A stretch of 38,475 bases of DNA, from contig CBCTZG010000021.1 of assembly GCA_965151315.1 (NCBI GenBank), positions 1 to 38,475 of the forward strand, in the 5' to 3' direction. This DNA comes from Avimonoglobus sp965151315. Its GTDB lineage: Bacteria > Bacillota > Clostridia > UBA1381. The notes under the pieces were generated by a model. That model was not told where the DNA came from. It did not search any database and saw only the letters and a list, made by a program, of their open reading frames with translations. Positions 8,594-18,832 of this stretch are shown piece after piece. The position numbers and the translations under genes were made by a program. Numbering within the stretch: the first letter of the stretch is position 1; every line of letters begins with the position of its first letter.

Positions 8594-11536
8594 ATGAAAA
8601 AATTTGTTTCTTATATATTGGTATGCGTAATGCTTCTACAGGCCGGAGGCCTGATAGCATACGCTGAGCAGACGATGACCATTGAACAGCCATGGGATAT
8701 TGTCATAGACCGTAAGGACGCCAGTGGTACCTTAAGCTATATCCCAGAGGGCGTAATTTCTACAGAGTGGGGATCTACCAAGGGCTTGAAAGTCATCTTT
8801 GATCTGTCTGGGATTACAAATGTAGAGATGATTAAATCCGCAAAGGTCACCGCCTTTGTCCGGGGCCGGCAGCAGGAGGACCCCAACGCGCTGTCCTACC
8901 TGACGCCTACCTGCGTGGAGCGGGATATTGAGATGGAAAATTTCGAGCCGGCTTCCGAGGCGGATAAGTTTTACTCGGACGTATACCACGCAGTTGGGAA
9001 TAACCAGAACTTTGAGATCCCCAACATGGATATAACCCGGGATCTGGTGGAAAAGATTGAAGCCGGGGAAACCCAGGCGGCGTATATCCTGCGGAATGAA
9101 GCGATTACGGCGGGATATGACATGGATCCCAAGAATCAGTCCCACCTATTCAAGCTGGAGATTAAATTCATGGAAGAAACCGACTACCCGCAGATGCTGC
9201 CGGAAGAGATCCCTATGTATCTGAAAACCTTCGCGGGGACAACGGAAGCATATCAGGAGTTTTCAGCCCTGTCAGAAGCGGGAAGCCAGGCGGTGATCAG
9301 CTATATTGACGAAAACAAGGCGGGCATCACCGATACACCAAAGCTAGAGGAAGCATTGGCGGCCGGCGTACGGGCATATTATCAGGGCAGCCAGCTGGCG
9401 GCGGAAGACATCGGGATGATGATCAGCCATTTTAATGCGGAGGGGCATTTTTATAATACACTCAGCGAAGCCGGCAAGGCCCGGGCGGCGGAGAACCTGC
9501 TGGCGGCAGACAGAAGCGGGATGGAAACAGACGCGGATTTTATTCGGATTTTAGATGGGGCCATTGGCGCCTACTATGAAAATGGGGAGATCGATCCCGC
9601 TGATCAGCAGGTAGAATTTCGACTGGATAACGGCCAGACCCTGTTCGGGGAAAACGATGCTTCCCTGGCTGGACTGCAGAGCGGAATAGCCGTCGTTTTG
9701 GCAGACGGCGGCGCGCCGCGTTTGGAAAACGTCAAAATTTATAAAAACGATACGGAAGAAGTGGCGCTGACCGTAACTGGGGATAAGGTGTATTTTGCCG
9801 ATCCAGTGGAGCCGGAAACCACCTATACGCTGTCCTGGACAGACTTGCAGGACGGCGTTTACGACAGCCGGCTGACTTTTGTATCCACAGGCGTATATAC
9901 TGCTTTGGATGTTCGGCTGGAAAAAGACTATCTCCGGGAAACCGAAACGATAGAGTTCCCGGGAGCCTATGCAAGCTTTGCTTCCGGAAAACAGAACTTT
10001 ATCAATGCCGCGGCTCTAGGGTATGCAGTGGATAATGAGAATATTGTTACGTATGCTGACGGTGTTTTCACGGGGCAGAACCGGGGCATTTGTACAGTCA
10101 CCTTTACGAAAAGCAACGAGGGCGGGCAGCCGGCAGTATCGGAAAAGCGGATGCTGATGGTCTATAATGCCCTGTATACACAGGGCTTTGACGACGGCGA
10201 ACAGCCGGCAGAGCCCTTAGACGGGAATTGCCTGCTGCTGGGAGCAGAGCCTCAAAGCTTTACCAGTGAATTTCAGGGGGATTGCTTTGCCGGCTGGTTT
10301 TATCAGGGGGAAGCAACACCGGCGGAATTTACAGTAACGGCAGGAGAGCAGACCTTTACCGTCCAGACCGGCGGCCTCAGCGCTGGATGGCACCAGGCGG
10401 TGATCTGCCAGTCCGCCGGAAAGGCGGTCCTGTATGTGGACGGTGTAGAAAAAGTTGCTGTAGATATGGAGGAAAAATTCAACACAATCCGCTTGGCCTG
10501 CAATACGGGCGAGATCTATGTAGATAATGTAAGTATTTTAGATGTGGCTGGGACAATTTGTGAGGCCCAGTGGGTAACTGTGCGCAACGCAGGCGGCACC
10601 ATTACCGGCAGCTACGCGTATGTGGATCCCGACGCGGACGATCAGGAGGCGGAAGCCGGTACTACGATGAAGTGGTACAGCGCCAGCTCCAAATCCGGGC
10701 CGTTTTCCGTGATTAGCGGCCAGACCGGAACGACACTGGGCAGCGCGGCAAGCTACAGCGGGAAATATGTAATGTTTGAGGTTACCCCGGCAAATCGACA
10801 TGAAACTGGAAAAACAGTCCAGTCCGAGCCCCTCTTAATCCCGAAACAGGAGAACGGCAGCAGCGGCAGTGGCGGCGGGGGAGGCGGTTCGTCCTCCGGA
10901 AACCGCGGCAGCGGGATGGTGATTTTGCAGAATTACGCGCCCCAGAACGCGGATAATGACAGGCCGGAGGTTATTCCGCCGGAGCCGGGGCAGACGACGG
11001 ATTTCTCCGATGTGCCGGACGGCCATTGGGCATATGCGAGCATCCAGGCCCTAACCCAGGCAGGGATCCTGACCGGTTACGGGGACGGTACGTTCCATCC
11101 GGCTGGTACGGTTACCCGGGCGGAATTTGTCAGTGCGCTGACAAAAGCGCTGGGGCTGGAAGCGGCAACGTATGACGGTGCGTTTACCGACGTGCAGGCA
11201 GACGACTGGTATGCGTCTGCGGTAGCCGCCGCAGTGAAACAGGGCTATATCAACGGCTTTGAGGACGGCAGCTTTGGCGCGGACGCATATATCACAAGAG
11301 AGCAAATGGCTGTGATCATGGCGAAGGCCCTGGGCTTGACAGAAGCCGGCCAGATAAGCTTTGCCGACGCAGACGACATCAGTCCATGGGCCCGGGACAG
11401 CGTTGCAAAGGTTTTTGCCGCAGGTATTATGACAGGCCGGGAAGACGACCGGTTTGCGCCGGGTGAAAACGCGGCCCGGGCAGAAATGGCCGTTATGCTT
11501 AAAAAGGCGGTAGATATGATAAAGGGGGCTCAATAA
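8594..11536 (+). CDS. SLH-anchored multidomain surface protein
   Basis: Exported surface protein of 980 residues. ATG 8594 is chosen because a GGGGG-rich site precedes it and a signal peptide follows (MKKFVSYILVCVMLLQAG, cleavage near AYAEQ); an upstream in-frame ATG at 8552 lies inside the hairpin. Domain order: a beta-sandwich like those in the preceding gene (about 34-190), helical repeats (about 193-330), Ig/BIG-type beta domains (about 337-520), a LamG-like concanavalin fold (about 530-655), an Ig-like domain (about 660-745), a Gly/Ser linker, then three SLH repeats (about 800-980) containing FSDVPDGHWAYASI and TRAEFVSAL. SLH triplets bind the secondary cell wall polymer, so the protein probably displays sugar-binding modules on the cell surface. 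No catalytic residues were recognised. Confidence 0.85.
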   Translation: MKKFVSYILVCVMLLQAGGLIAYAEQTMTIEQPWDIVIDRKDASGTLSYIPEGVISTEWGSTKGLKVIFDLSGITNVEMIKSAKVTAFVRGRQQEDPNALSYLTPTCVERDIEMENFEPASEADKFYSDVYHAVGNNQNFEIPNMDITRDLVEKIEAGETQAAYILRNEAITAGYDMDPKNQSHLFKLEIKFMEETDYPQMLPEEIPMYLKTFAGTTEAYQEFSALSEAGSQAVISYIDENKAGITDTPKLEEALAAGVRAYYQGSQLAAEDIGMMISHFNAEGHFYNTLSEAGKARAAENLLAADRSGMETDADFIRILDGAIGAYYENGEIDPADQQVEFRLDNGQTLFGENDASLAGLQSGIAVVLADGGAPRLENVKIYKNDTEEVALTVTGDKVYFADPVEPETTYTLSWTDLQDGVYDSRLTFVSTGVYTALDVRLEKDYLRETETIEFPGAYASFASGKQNFINAAALGYAVDNENIVTYADGVFTGQNRGICTVTFTKSNEGGQPAVSEKRMLMVYNALYTQGFDDGEQPAEPLDGNCLLLGAEPQSFTSEFQGDCFAGWFYQGEATPAEFTVTAGEQTFTVQTGGLSAGWHQAVICQSAGKAVLYVDGVEKVAVDMEEKFNTIRLACNTGEIYVDNVSILDVAGTICEAQWVTVRNAGGTITGSYAYVDPDADDQEAEAGTTMKWYSASSKSGPFSVISGQTGTTLGSAASYSGKYVMFEVTPANRHETGKTVQSEPLLIPKQENGSSGSGGGGGGSSSGNRGSGMVILQNYAPQNADNDRPEVIPPEPGQTTDFSDVPDGHWAYASIQALTQAGILTGYGDGTFHPAGTVTRAEFVSALTKALGLEAATYDGAFTDVQADDWYASAVAAAVKQGYINGFEDGSFGADAYITREQMAVIMAKALGLTEAGQISFADADDISPWARDSVAKVFAAGIMTGREDDRFAPGENAARAEMAVMLKKAVDMIKGAQ

Positions 11537-14284
11537 ATGGGAGTATTGAAAAGAACGATGAGCACGGCGCTTGCGGTGATGATGTTCTTCATGGGCTTTA
11601 CCATTGCGGCGCCAAAACAAAGCACGGTGGCCAGAAGCTACGATAAGGAGATCAGCTTCCTGACAGCGCTTGGCGTAGGCGGCTTCATGCCGGATACAGC
11701 CGCCCAGATGATCACAAGAGGGGATTTTGCCATCGCGCTGGCGGCGGTTCTGCGGATGGATCCAAGTGAGACCGGCGCCCAGTATTTTGATGATGTAGGG
11801 CCCGAACATCCCGCTTACGGTGCGATTTCTTTTCTGGTAAAGCAGGAAGTAGCCGACGGATACGGCGACGACAGCTTCCGGCCGGAGGACCCGATTACTT
11901 ATTCCGAAGCCCTGAAGCTGATTACCGCGGCGCTGGGATATAACCAGTATGCGAGCGTACTGGCGCCTGGGGAGGAAGGGTACCGCATGGCTGCGGAGGA
12001 CGCGGAGGTGACAATCCAGCCGGAAAGCCAGACGCAGATCACAAAAGGGGAAACCGCATTGCTGTTTTACAAAATGCTGCATACCTATTATATCCGGATG
12101 ACGGCTGGGACACAGCAGGGCCTGAATTTTCAGAAAAGCGAAGAGTTGATGATTAAAAAGCTGTATGGCCTGGAAGAAAAAACCGGTATGGTTACGGCGG
12201 TAAAGGCCGGCGCGGTATACGGCGGCGGTATAGAGCAAGAGGACGGCATTGAGATTGACTTCCAGTACCATCAGACAACGATGGATAAGGTCATGGATTA
12301 TCTGGGCGTCATGGTCGACTATTATGTGACGGAAGATAACCTGGTCATGTATATGGAGCCGGTAAAGGCGGCGGAGATTACGGAAATTGCTTACGACGAC
12401 CTGTTAAACGCCGCTACGGCCAGGGAGATCGCAGCGGAGGTCGGGAACCGGCGGAAGACTTACAGTGTGGACGGGAACGCGTATTATGTATATAACGGGC
12501 GCCCGTTAGCAGCCCCGGCGGACAGCGATGTCAAGCCGGAATATGGCGAACTGAAGCTGGTGGATAATGACGGCGACGGGAAGATCGATGTGGTGATTAT
12601 TTGGGATTATCAAAATTATGTAGTCAGCACCGTGTCTGCCACGCGGATCACCTTGAAAGAAAACAGCAGCAATTTGAATTTTCTGTCCCTGGAAGAGAAT
12701 AATGTGACGACCAACCTGATTTACGGGGCCAGTTATATGGACATCAAGCTCCTGGACACAAATGCCGTGATTTCCTATGCGGAAAGCAAAGATAAAACCC
12801 TGCGGACCTTGTTCGTATATACCGGAGAGGTAGAAGGAACCCTGACAAACTATGATGCCGGCGATCAAACGGCTGTGATCGACGGCCAGGAATACGAGGT
12901 GGTCCCGAAAACCGACCTTTCCCCAGTGCTAGGGAAAACCACCACATTTTTTGTCGACAAAAATGGGAAGGTTACGGATTATCTCAGCTTTGAAGATGCA
13001 CGGTACGGCCTTTTGATCAAAATTGGCTACGAGGAAGCGGAGGACGTGGTGCAGTTTAAGATCATGGATGAAACCGGGATCAAAAAATACAACAGCAAGG
13101 CGGATAAAAAGATCAAGTTTGGTGTTGGTTTGGAGAAAAATGGGAAGAAGACAGCCGCTTCTGAGATATACAGCCAGCTGGCCGACGACACGGGCAAAAT
13201 CGAAAAACAGCTTGTGTCCTTCACCCTGGCCAGCAGCGGGGAGGAGCTGGCGACCCTGGTAGTCGCCGATACAACGAAGGGTGACGCGATCCCGAAAACA
13301 GATGAGGAAGAAGAATCCCTGCGGCTTTCCTATACCCATAATACGGAAAATATCGACTCCAAAATATACCGGCAGGTACTGACCATCGTATCGGATACCG
13401 GCAAGACGTATCTGGATGTACACGATATGCTGACCTATGTTCTGTGTATATCTGACGATGAGGATAAGTGCCAGTTCATGACATTAGGCGAATGGATGAA
13501 TGGTGTAGAGAATATGAGCTTTGGCAGCTTCAAGGCGTACAACCGGACCCGGCTGGGCTTTTACAAATTCCTGGTGGTAGAAATGGATATGGAGGTAGAA
13601 TCCACATTAGGGGAAAACGTGCAGATCTTAGCGGTATCCCAGGTGGATACGGCGTTGAATGAATCAGACGAGATCGAATTGAAGGTATCTGGCTATACCG
13701 TCAATACATCGAACTCTAACGGCGTACTTGTATCCTTGATGAAGGACGGGGAAGATGAAATGACAAACTCCTCCTTAGACCCCATCAACACGACCTATGG
13801 AAGAGGCTCCCGGTATCCGAAGGATACGATCCAGTGGGAGGATATCCGGCGGGGAGACGTAATTCTGTATCAGACCAATCCCATGAACGGGAATGTCACA
13901 GCGTGGGCCATGGCCTGCCGTGCAGAGGATCTGGCAGGCGATTACAGCAATAACGATTTCTCCACAGCCCGGGCCAGGATGCTTGTAAACGGGACCGTGA
14001 CGGCTTTAGAGGAGCATGGCATCCGGCTCCGGACCAGTGAGCTGGATATGGCGGATCCCAATTATCAGGGGATTGTAGCCTGGAATACGGACGACAAAAA
14101 TGAGGTAATGCTGTTCCGGGGATATTCCGATGGACAGTATTTCGGCAGTGTGCTGCGGTATAACAGCAACCGGAATACCTACGAACAGGCAGACTGGGCG
14201 GACATCAGCGTCGGCGACCGTGTCCTGACCTACCGGGGCGGCAGCTGGCAGCACGAACGCGGATTTTATATTATTATAGAATGA
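11537..14284 (+). CDS. S-layer-like protein with N-terminal SLH domains
   Basis: Exported protein of 915 residues beginning immediately after the previous stop codon, with AAAGGGGG upstream. An N-terminal hydrophobic segment (STALAVMMFFMGFTIAA) serves as signal peptide. Three SLH repeats follow at about residues 35-200: a degenerate first (ITRGDFAIALAAVL), a good second (YFDDVGPEHPAYGAI and DGYGDDSFRPEDPIT) and a third ending ITKGETALLFYKML. The remaining 700 residues are beta-rich with no family recognised; a NDGDGKIDV stretch near residue 340 resembles a calcium-binding loop. In contrast to its neighbour, the anchor is N-terminal, as in many S-layer proteins. It may form a surface lattice or an accessory of the degradation system. 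Confidence 0.8.
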   Translation: MGVLKRTMSTALAVMMFFMGFTIAAPKQSTVARSYDKEISFLTALGVGGFMPDTAAQMITRGDFAIALAAVLRMDPSETGAQYFDDVGPEHPAYGAISFLVKQEVADGYGDDSFRPEDPITYSEALKLITAALGYNQYASVLAPGEEGYRMAAEDAEVTIQPESQTQITKGETALLFYKMLHTYYIRMTAGTQQGLNFQKSEELMIKKLYGLEEKTGMVTAVKAGAVYGGGIEQEDGIEIDFQYHQTTMDKVMDYLGVMVDYYVTEDNLVMYMEPVKAAEITEIAYDDLLNAATAREIAAEVGNRRKTYSVDGNAYYVYNGRPLAAPADSDVKPEYGELKLVDNDGDGKIDVVIIWDYQNYVVSTVSATRITLKENSSNLNFLSLEENNVTTNLIYGASYMDIKLLDTNAVISYAESKDKTLRTLFVYTGEVEGTLTNYDAGDQTAVIDGQEYEVVPKTDLSPVLGKTTTFFVDKNGKVTDYLSFEDARYGLLIKIGYEEAEDVVQFKIMDETGIKKYNSKADKKIKFGVGLEKNGKKTAASEIYSQLADDTGKIEKQLVSFTLASSGEELATLVVADTTKGDAIPKTDEEEESLRLSYTHNTENIDSKIYRQVLTIVSDTGKTYLDVHDMLTYVLCISDDEDKCQFMTLGEWMNGVENMSFGSFKAYNRTRLGFYKFLVVEMDMEVESTLGENVQILAVSQVDTALNESDEIELKVSGYTVNTSNSNGVLVSLMKDGEDEMTNSSLDPINTTYGRGSRYPKDTIQWEDIRRGDVILYQTNPMNGNVTAWAMACRAEDLAGDYSNNDFSTARARMLVNGTVTALEEHGIRLRTSELDMADPNYQGIVAWNTDDKNEVMLFRGYSDGQYFGSVLRYNSNRNTYEQADWADISVGDRVLTYRGGSWQHERGFYIIIE

Positions 14285-14294
14285 GGGTGAGCGG

Positions 14295-15689
14295 ATGAAA
14301 AAAATCATTACAGGGATCATCATGGCGCTGGTCCTGTCCGTATCCGCCGCGTATGCGGCGGATGGGGATGCCGGCAAGCGGATTGATATCAATGCCGCAC
14401 TGGCGGATCCAGACCAGCTGGTTTATTCAGAAGGCGCAGCAGAGCTTACAAAAGACGGCGATGGCTACGGCTTCCCGGATGCCGGGGAGCAGGTGGTCAG
14501 CTTTGGCAGCCAGGACATCAACGGATTTATCGACTGCGACATGGCCTTTCACTTTGAAGGGGATCAATGGGCAGGATTCCAGTTCCGGGCCAAGGATCCG
14601 ACAAACCGGTGCTGGGCCACCACCTGTTATGTGATGATCGTGAAAAGCGGCAATGTGGAATTCCAGGTATTTAACAGCGCTGGGAAGACGGGTTATTTGG
14701 CGAACTACAATTATACCCTGCCCCAGGACGAGAAAATGAACGTCAAGTGCGGCGCCATTGATACCGAACAGGGAACCTATTTGTTCCTGCGGCTAGGAGA
14801 CGTTATGTTTGGTGCCATGGATGCGGACCGGTCCGTCGCCCAGGCAGGCTATTTCAATATCGGCGGCAGTGTGGGCGGGATCACCCTCTATGAGACCGAA
14901 GCCGGCGAGGATTACCAGTTCCCGGCGGTTTTAGCGGGTTACAATCCAGAAACAGGCAAGGCGGAGGCGGAGGTGATTTCCGTATCCAATACGGAAACTG
15001 CGCTGGAGCCGGTAATGAGCTGGTATCTCAGCGGGCCGGACTTTGTATACGATCCGGTAACCAAGACCACCGAGCTGGCCGATTTCGAAGCCATCGAGGG
15101 GGAAACGGGTACAGAGCTCTTGCTGGCGGAGCAGGAGGTGGGCTTATACGCCCTGTGCACGGCAAATGTCGGCGGCTGTACGGTATATTCCAATGTGGCC
15201 TATATTGATCCGGTAGAGTATGTTTTGGAAAATGGGTTTGTAGGCCGGATTGGCTATAACCAGGCCATTGGCAAGGGCAATCTATTCACCTATGATGAAA
15301 ACAGCATCAGCGTTTATCCGGATGAAATTGACGACGCCGTTTATATGCCCTATCGGGGTGTTATGGAGGGCTTTGGCTATCCGGTAACCTGGGACGCGGA
15401 AACCAGGACGGTTTCTGTAAAAACCCCGGACGCAGAAGCGGAAACGGTATTTTCCGTGGATAAAAAAGGCTTCCAGAGCTTCAAGGGCCTGATGGGCTCC
15501 GCCATGAACGAGGAACCTAAGCTGATTGACGACAGGACATATCTGGATATGTATACAACATCCCAGATCCTGGCGCTGGATAAGGTAACTTATGACGCGG
15601 AAACCGGGCTCATCGTACTATCAAAAATCGATTTAGAGCTGACAGCGGATCAGATTTCGGATCTGGCGTACACCATTGAAGAGATGTGA
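14295..15689 (+). CDS. Exported protein, LamG-like fold plus copper-amine-oxidase-N-like domain
   Basis: Exported protein of 464 residues with a signal peptide (MKKIITGIIMALVLSVSAAY, cleavage near AYAAD). Residues about 30-205 form a beta-rich region with a pattern (WAGFQFRAKDPT) like LamG/3-keto-disaccharide-hydrolase folds. The middle part (about 215-305) looks Ig-like. The last 120 residues carry the pattern of the copper amine oxidase N-terminal domain as it occurs in Firmicute surface proteins (VYMPYRGVMEGFGYPVTW with DAETRTVSV), where it is structural rather than redox-active. The gene starts 10 bp after the previous stop, and its end touches the next gene. Function unknown; a sugar-binding accessory role is inferred. 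Confidence 0.65.
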   Translation: MKKIITGIIMALVLSVSAAYAADGDAGKRIDINAALADPDQLVYSEGAAELTKDGDGYGFPDAGEQVVSFGSQDINGFIDCDMAFHFEGDQWAGFQFRAKDPTNRCWATTCYVMIVKSGNVEFQVFNSAGKTGYLANYNYTLPQDEKMNVKCGAIDTEQGTYLFLRLGDVMFGAMDADRSVAQAGYFNIGGSVGGITLYETEAGEDYQFPAVLAGYNPETGKAEAEVISVSNTETALEPVMSWYLSGPDFVYDPVTKTTELADFEAIEGETGTELLLAEQEVGLYALCTANVGGCTVYSNVAYIDPVEYVLENGFVGRIGYNQAIGKGNLFTYDENSISVYPDEIDDAVYMPYRGVMEGFGYPVTWDAETRTVSVKTPDAEAETVFSVDKKGFQSFKGLMGSAMNEEPKLIDDRTYLDMYTTSQILALDKVTYDAETGLIVLSKIDLELTADQISDLAYTIEEM

Positions 15690-15703
15690 GTTTAAAGGGA
15701 AAA

Positions 15704-18700
15704 ATGAAAGTGATTATGCATAGAATCCAGACCCTGGCCCTGTGCTGTATGCTGGCTGCGGTTATTTTGCCCGGGCCGCCGGCCTTGGCGGACAGCCCGA
15801 CCGGCGCGGTAATTTATGTATCGCCAGACGGCAGCGACAGCGGTACTGGCGGCCTGGCCGACCCGCTAAAGACGATCAAAGGCGCCCGGGATAAGATCCG
15901 GAGCATCAAACGCCGGGGTGCTTATCCTCAGGATGGGATTACTGTGGTGTTCCGGGCGGGGGAGTATCCCTGGTCTGAAACGATAAGCTTTACAAATGCG
16001 GATTCCGGTACAGCGGAGCGCCCTATTGTGTACCGGAGCTATCCGGGAGAGCAGGTATATTTTACCGGCGGCGCCAAGGCGTTCGGCGAGGAATTTATGA
16101 CTGTATCCGATCCCGCGGTGGCAGCCCGGCTGCCGGATCCGGGCCGGGTACGGGAGATTGATATCAAGGCCGTATTTGCCAGGGCTGGGTATGAGGGCAT
16201 AGCGGATTATCAATACGCCCAGACCTTTGACCATTACGACATGAGCGGCACCTGCCGGAAAACGCCGTTAGAAGCGGCGGAGGGGCAGGCCGCGCCTTTG
16301 CGGCGGCCCACCTATTCTTTTGCCGGCGAGCAGGCGCTGTGGCTGGCCCGATACCCCAATAAGGCGGGCGGCGCTTACGCCCAGGAGAATCCTCTGACGG
16401 TATTTTTAAAAACCCGGGTAGACGAAAGCATGCCGCCCAATACATTCAGCTATGCCAACCAGACGCCGGAAACCATACAGCGGATTTCCAGTTATGCCGG
16501 CCGGGGGGACGTATACATATACGGAAATCTTTGCTATGCCTTCTGGCATGATGAAGATCGGGCACAGATCGACCCGGAAAGCAAGACTATATCCGCCCCT
16601 ACCCTGAATAATGGGGTGCGGGATAACATGCCCTTTCTGCTGATGAATATCTTGGAGGAATTAGACCAGCAGGGGGAGTATTATATTGATACGGAAACGG
16701 GGAAAATGTATGTATACCGGGAGGATTTTTCCGATACTGTGCTGAATGTGGCCATGTTTGACAAGGCGTATATGCTGACCGCTAAGGATGCTTCTTTCAT
16801 CACCTTCCAGGGGATTACGTTTGAAAATACAAAGGGCTCTGTGGCAAGTATTGCCGGCGGAGACAGCGTCCGGTTCGCGGATTGTACCTTTTCTAACATT
16901 GGCGTAACGGCGGTCAGCATTGGTGAAAATCAGGGAAAGGTGTTTGAACCCAGACCGGACGATTCAACAATTTCTGTGGAGGAACATGCCCAAGCCCAGT
17001 ACCGGCGCTGGATGGCGCCGGAAAAAGGCACGGCAGCTACCGGCCGCAACCACGGGCTGGAACGCTGTATCATCCAGAATACCGGCGCGAATGCGGTCTG
17101 GCTGTCCGGCGGCAATGTATACCGAGACGAGGAATGCGGTTATTTTGTTCGAAACTGCGATATACAATACGCTGGGGTTCACAAGCGGACGTACTCTGGC
17201 GCCATTTGTTTGAACGAGGTATTCGGAGCGTATATTGAAAACAACGCCCTTTCCCATATCCCCGGGGCGGTAATCAACGGCACGGCCTATAAGCTGCTGA
17301 TCAAAAGTAACGAGATTTTCGACGGTATGACAGAGAGCTATGATAATGCGCTGGTATACCTGAACTATCAGACCCCAGTGCTGGATATCCGGTTTGAAGG
17401 GAATTATTTCCATGACGTACCGTCTGACGTGGAACTGAAAACCGACAGGCACTGGCCCGGCCCCCAGCGGGGGGCGGTAGCCTTTGATAACGCGCCTGCC
17501 GGCGGCGGATACGAATATGTGAATAATATTTTTGCAAACCTTCCTTATGGGGTCTGGTATGCCAATGGCACCAATGTGTCGGATAACCTGTTTATCAATT
17601 GCTATAACCCGGTTAAGGGCGGCGGGAAAGCCGCCCAGCCGCCGGAGTACCCCCTGCGGGCCAGCTGGGCAAACCTGGCGGACGACCCGGAGACGGGCAC
17701 CCGGTTCCGGGACGGCATAGGCGATAATTCCCAGAGCATGGTTACGTATAAAACCTATCTTTCCATGCCCATCTTTGCCGGGGATACCAATGATCCCCAG
17801 AGCATTGAGGGGCAGTTCCGGGAACGGTGGTACCGGCAGTATCCGTCCATGATGAACTGGATGGATCTGACGGAAAAGGGAACCTGCGGGGAGCTTGGCT
17901 TTATGCAGGTCAAAGATAACCTGATCATCAATACCAACGATGGGGAACTGTATGAAAACCACCTGACTTATTACCATTTTACGCCGGAGGAACTGGCAGG
18001 GAAGACGTATACCGGGCCGGAGGCTATGTACCGGGAGATTTCCGGCAACGTCTATACCAGCCAGACGGATATGCTGGCGGATTATGCCAATGGGAATTAC
18101 GAAATTACAGCCCCCGGATACGGCTGCTCGCTGTCGTTATCCCAGGTGGGCCCCCAAGGGACTGCAGGCGCGGCCGAATATACAGCGGCGGAGCATCCGC
18201 TGCCGGCGGAAACAGAAGGTGAATTTTCCAGCCTCCGGTACGGGCCCACCCAGATGGTGAACATATCGGGCCGGGATCTGCTTCTGACCTATACGGACCG
18301 GGTCACCCTGCTGGTGCGGGACGCTGACGGAGAAATCCGGCATATCGACCAGACGTTTGCCGATATTACCGGCGCCTACCAATTCACATTCCGGCTTGCG
18401 GGGGATGTTTCGGACTATACCCTGACAGTAAACGCCGGCGGCCGGCTTCTGCAAGGGAATATCATTACCACCCAAAGCGTTAATGATATTATCCAGCCGG
18501 TGTTTACTATGTCGGCAGAGGGCGGGGCAGTGACCCTGGCCATGACGGCGGATAACCAGTATCTGGCCGAGTATCCGTATACCTTTCTGATTGCGGGCTA
18601 TAACGAACAGGGGAAGCTCTTGGAGATGAAGCCGGTGAAGGCGGGCCGCGGAGAAATTTCCGGCTTAACAGAGGACAGCTGTACAATTCTGCTGGACAGC

Positions 18701-18814
18701 GTATTTGACCAGACCCAGCTTGCGGCAGTCCGGTTTTTACGGGCATATTTATGGGATAGTGTGCGCGGCATGGTTCCCCTTGCCAAGGCGCAGATTATAG
18801 AGAATAATTTATAA
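15704..18814 (+). CDS. Secreted parallel beta-helix protein, GH141/pectinase-like (paralogue 1)
   Basis: Exported protein of 1036 residues from ATG 15704, which lies just after AAAGGGA; a GTG at 15686 overlaps the preceding stop but has a poorer site. The signal peptide ends near PALAD. The N-terminus (VIYVSPDGSDSGTGG then DPLKTIKGARDKI) and the motif EELDQQGEYYIDTETGKMYV are typical of right-handed parallel beta-helix proteins of the GH141/pectate-lyase-like group. Repeated helix coils follow at about residues 360-640 (FEGNYFHDV and similar). The C-terminus is a small beta domain with LRAYLWDSVRGMVPL, similar in pattern to the end of the protein encoded at 5227-8475. It probably cleaves or binds a plant cell-wall polysaccharide; catalytic residues were not assigned. 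Confidence 0.78.
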   Translation: MKVIMHRIQTLALCCMLAAVILPGPPALADSPTGAVIYVSPDGSDSGTGGLADPLKTIKGARDKIRSIKRRGAYPQDGITVVFRAGEYPWSETISFTNADSGTAERPIVYRSYPGEQVYFTGGAKAFGEEFMTVSDPAVAARLPDPGRVREIDIKAVFARAGYEGIADYQYAQTFDHYDMSGTCRKTPLEAAEGQAAPLRRPTYSFAGEQALWLARYPNKAGGAYAQENPLTVFLKTRVDESMPPNTFSYANQTPETIQRISSYAGRGDVYIYGNLCYAFWHDEDRAQIDPESKTISAPTLNNGVRDNMPFLLMNILEELDQQGEYYIDTETGKMYVYREDFSDTVLNVAMFDKAYMLTAKDASFITFQGITFENTKGSVASIAGGDSVRFADCTFSNIGVTAVSIGENQGKVFEPRPDDSTISVEEHAQAQYRRWMAPEKGTAATGRNHGLERCIIQNTGANAVWLSGGNVYRDEECGYFVRNCDIQYAGVHKRTYSGAICLNEVFGAYIENNALSHIPGAVINGTAYKLLIKSNEIFDGMTESYDNALVYLNYQTPVLDIRFEGNYFHDVPSDVELKTDRHWPGPQRGAVAFDNAPAGGGYEYVNNIFANLPYGVWYANGTNVSDNLFINCYNPVKGGGKAAQPPEYPLRASWANLADDPETGTRFRDGIGDNSQSMVTYKTYLSMPIFAGDTNDPQSIEGQFRERWYRQYPSMMNWMDLTEKGTCGELGFMQVKDNLIINTNDGELYENHLTYYHFTPEELAGKTYTGPEAMYREISGNVYTSQTDMLADYANGNYEITAPGYGCSLSLSQVGPQGTAGAAEYTAAEHPLPAETEGEFSSLRYGPTQMVNISGRDLLLTYTDRVTLLVRDADGEIRHIDQTFADITGAYQFTFRLAGDVSDYTLTVNAGGRLLQGNIITTQSVNDIIQPVFTMSAEGGAVTLAMTADNQYLAEYPYTFLIAGYNEQGKLLEMKPVKAGRGEISGLTEDSCTILLDSVFDQTQLAAVRFLRAYLWDSVRGMVPLAKAQIIENNL

Positions 18815-18832
18815 AAGAAAGGAACATGAAGT

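Noticed and set aside
11051..12271. Minus-strand open frame of 406 codons
   Set aside because: It runs antisense across the end of one SLH gene and the start of the next, lacks a ribosome site and family motifs, and its composition mirrors the coding strand.
16964..17977. Minus-strand open frame of 337 codons
   Set aside because: Antisense shadow of the first beta-helix gene, whose motifs are unambiguous on the plus strand.
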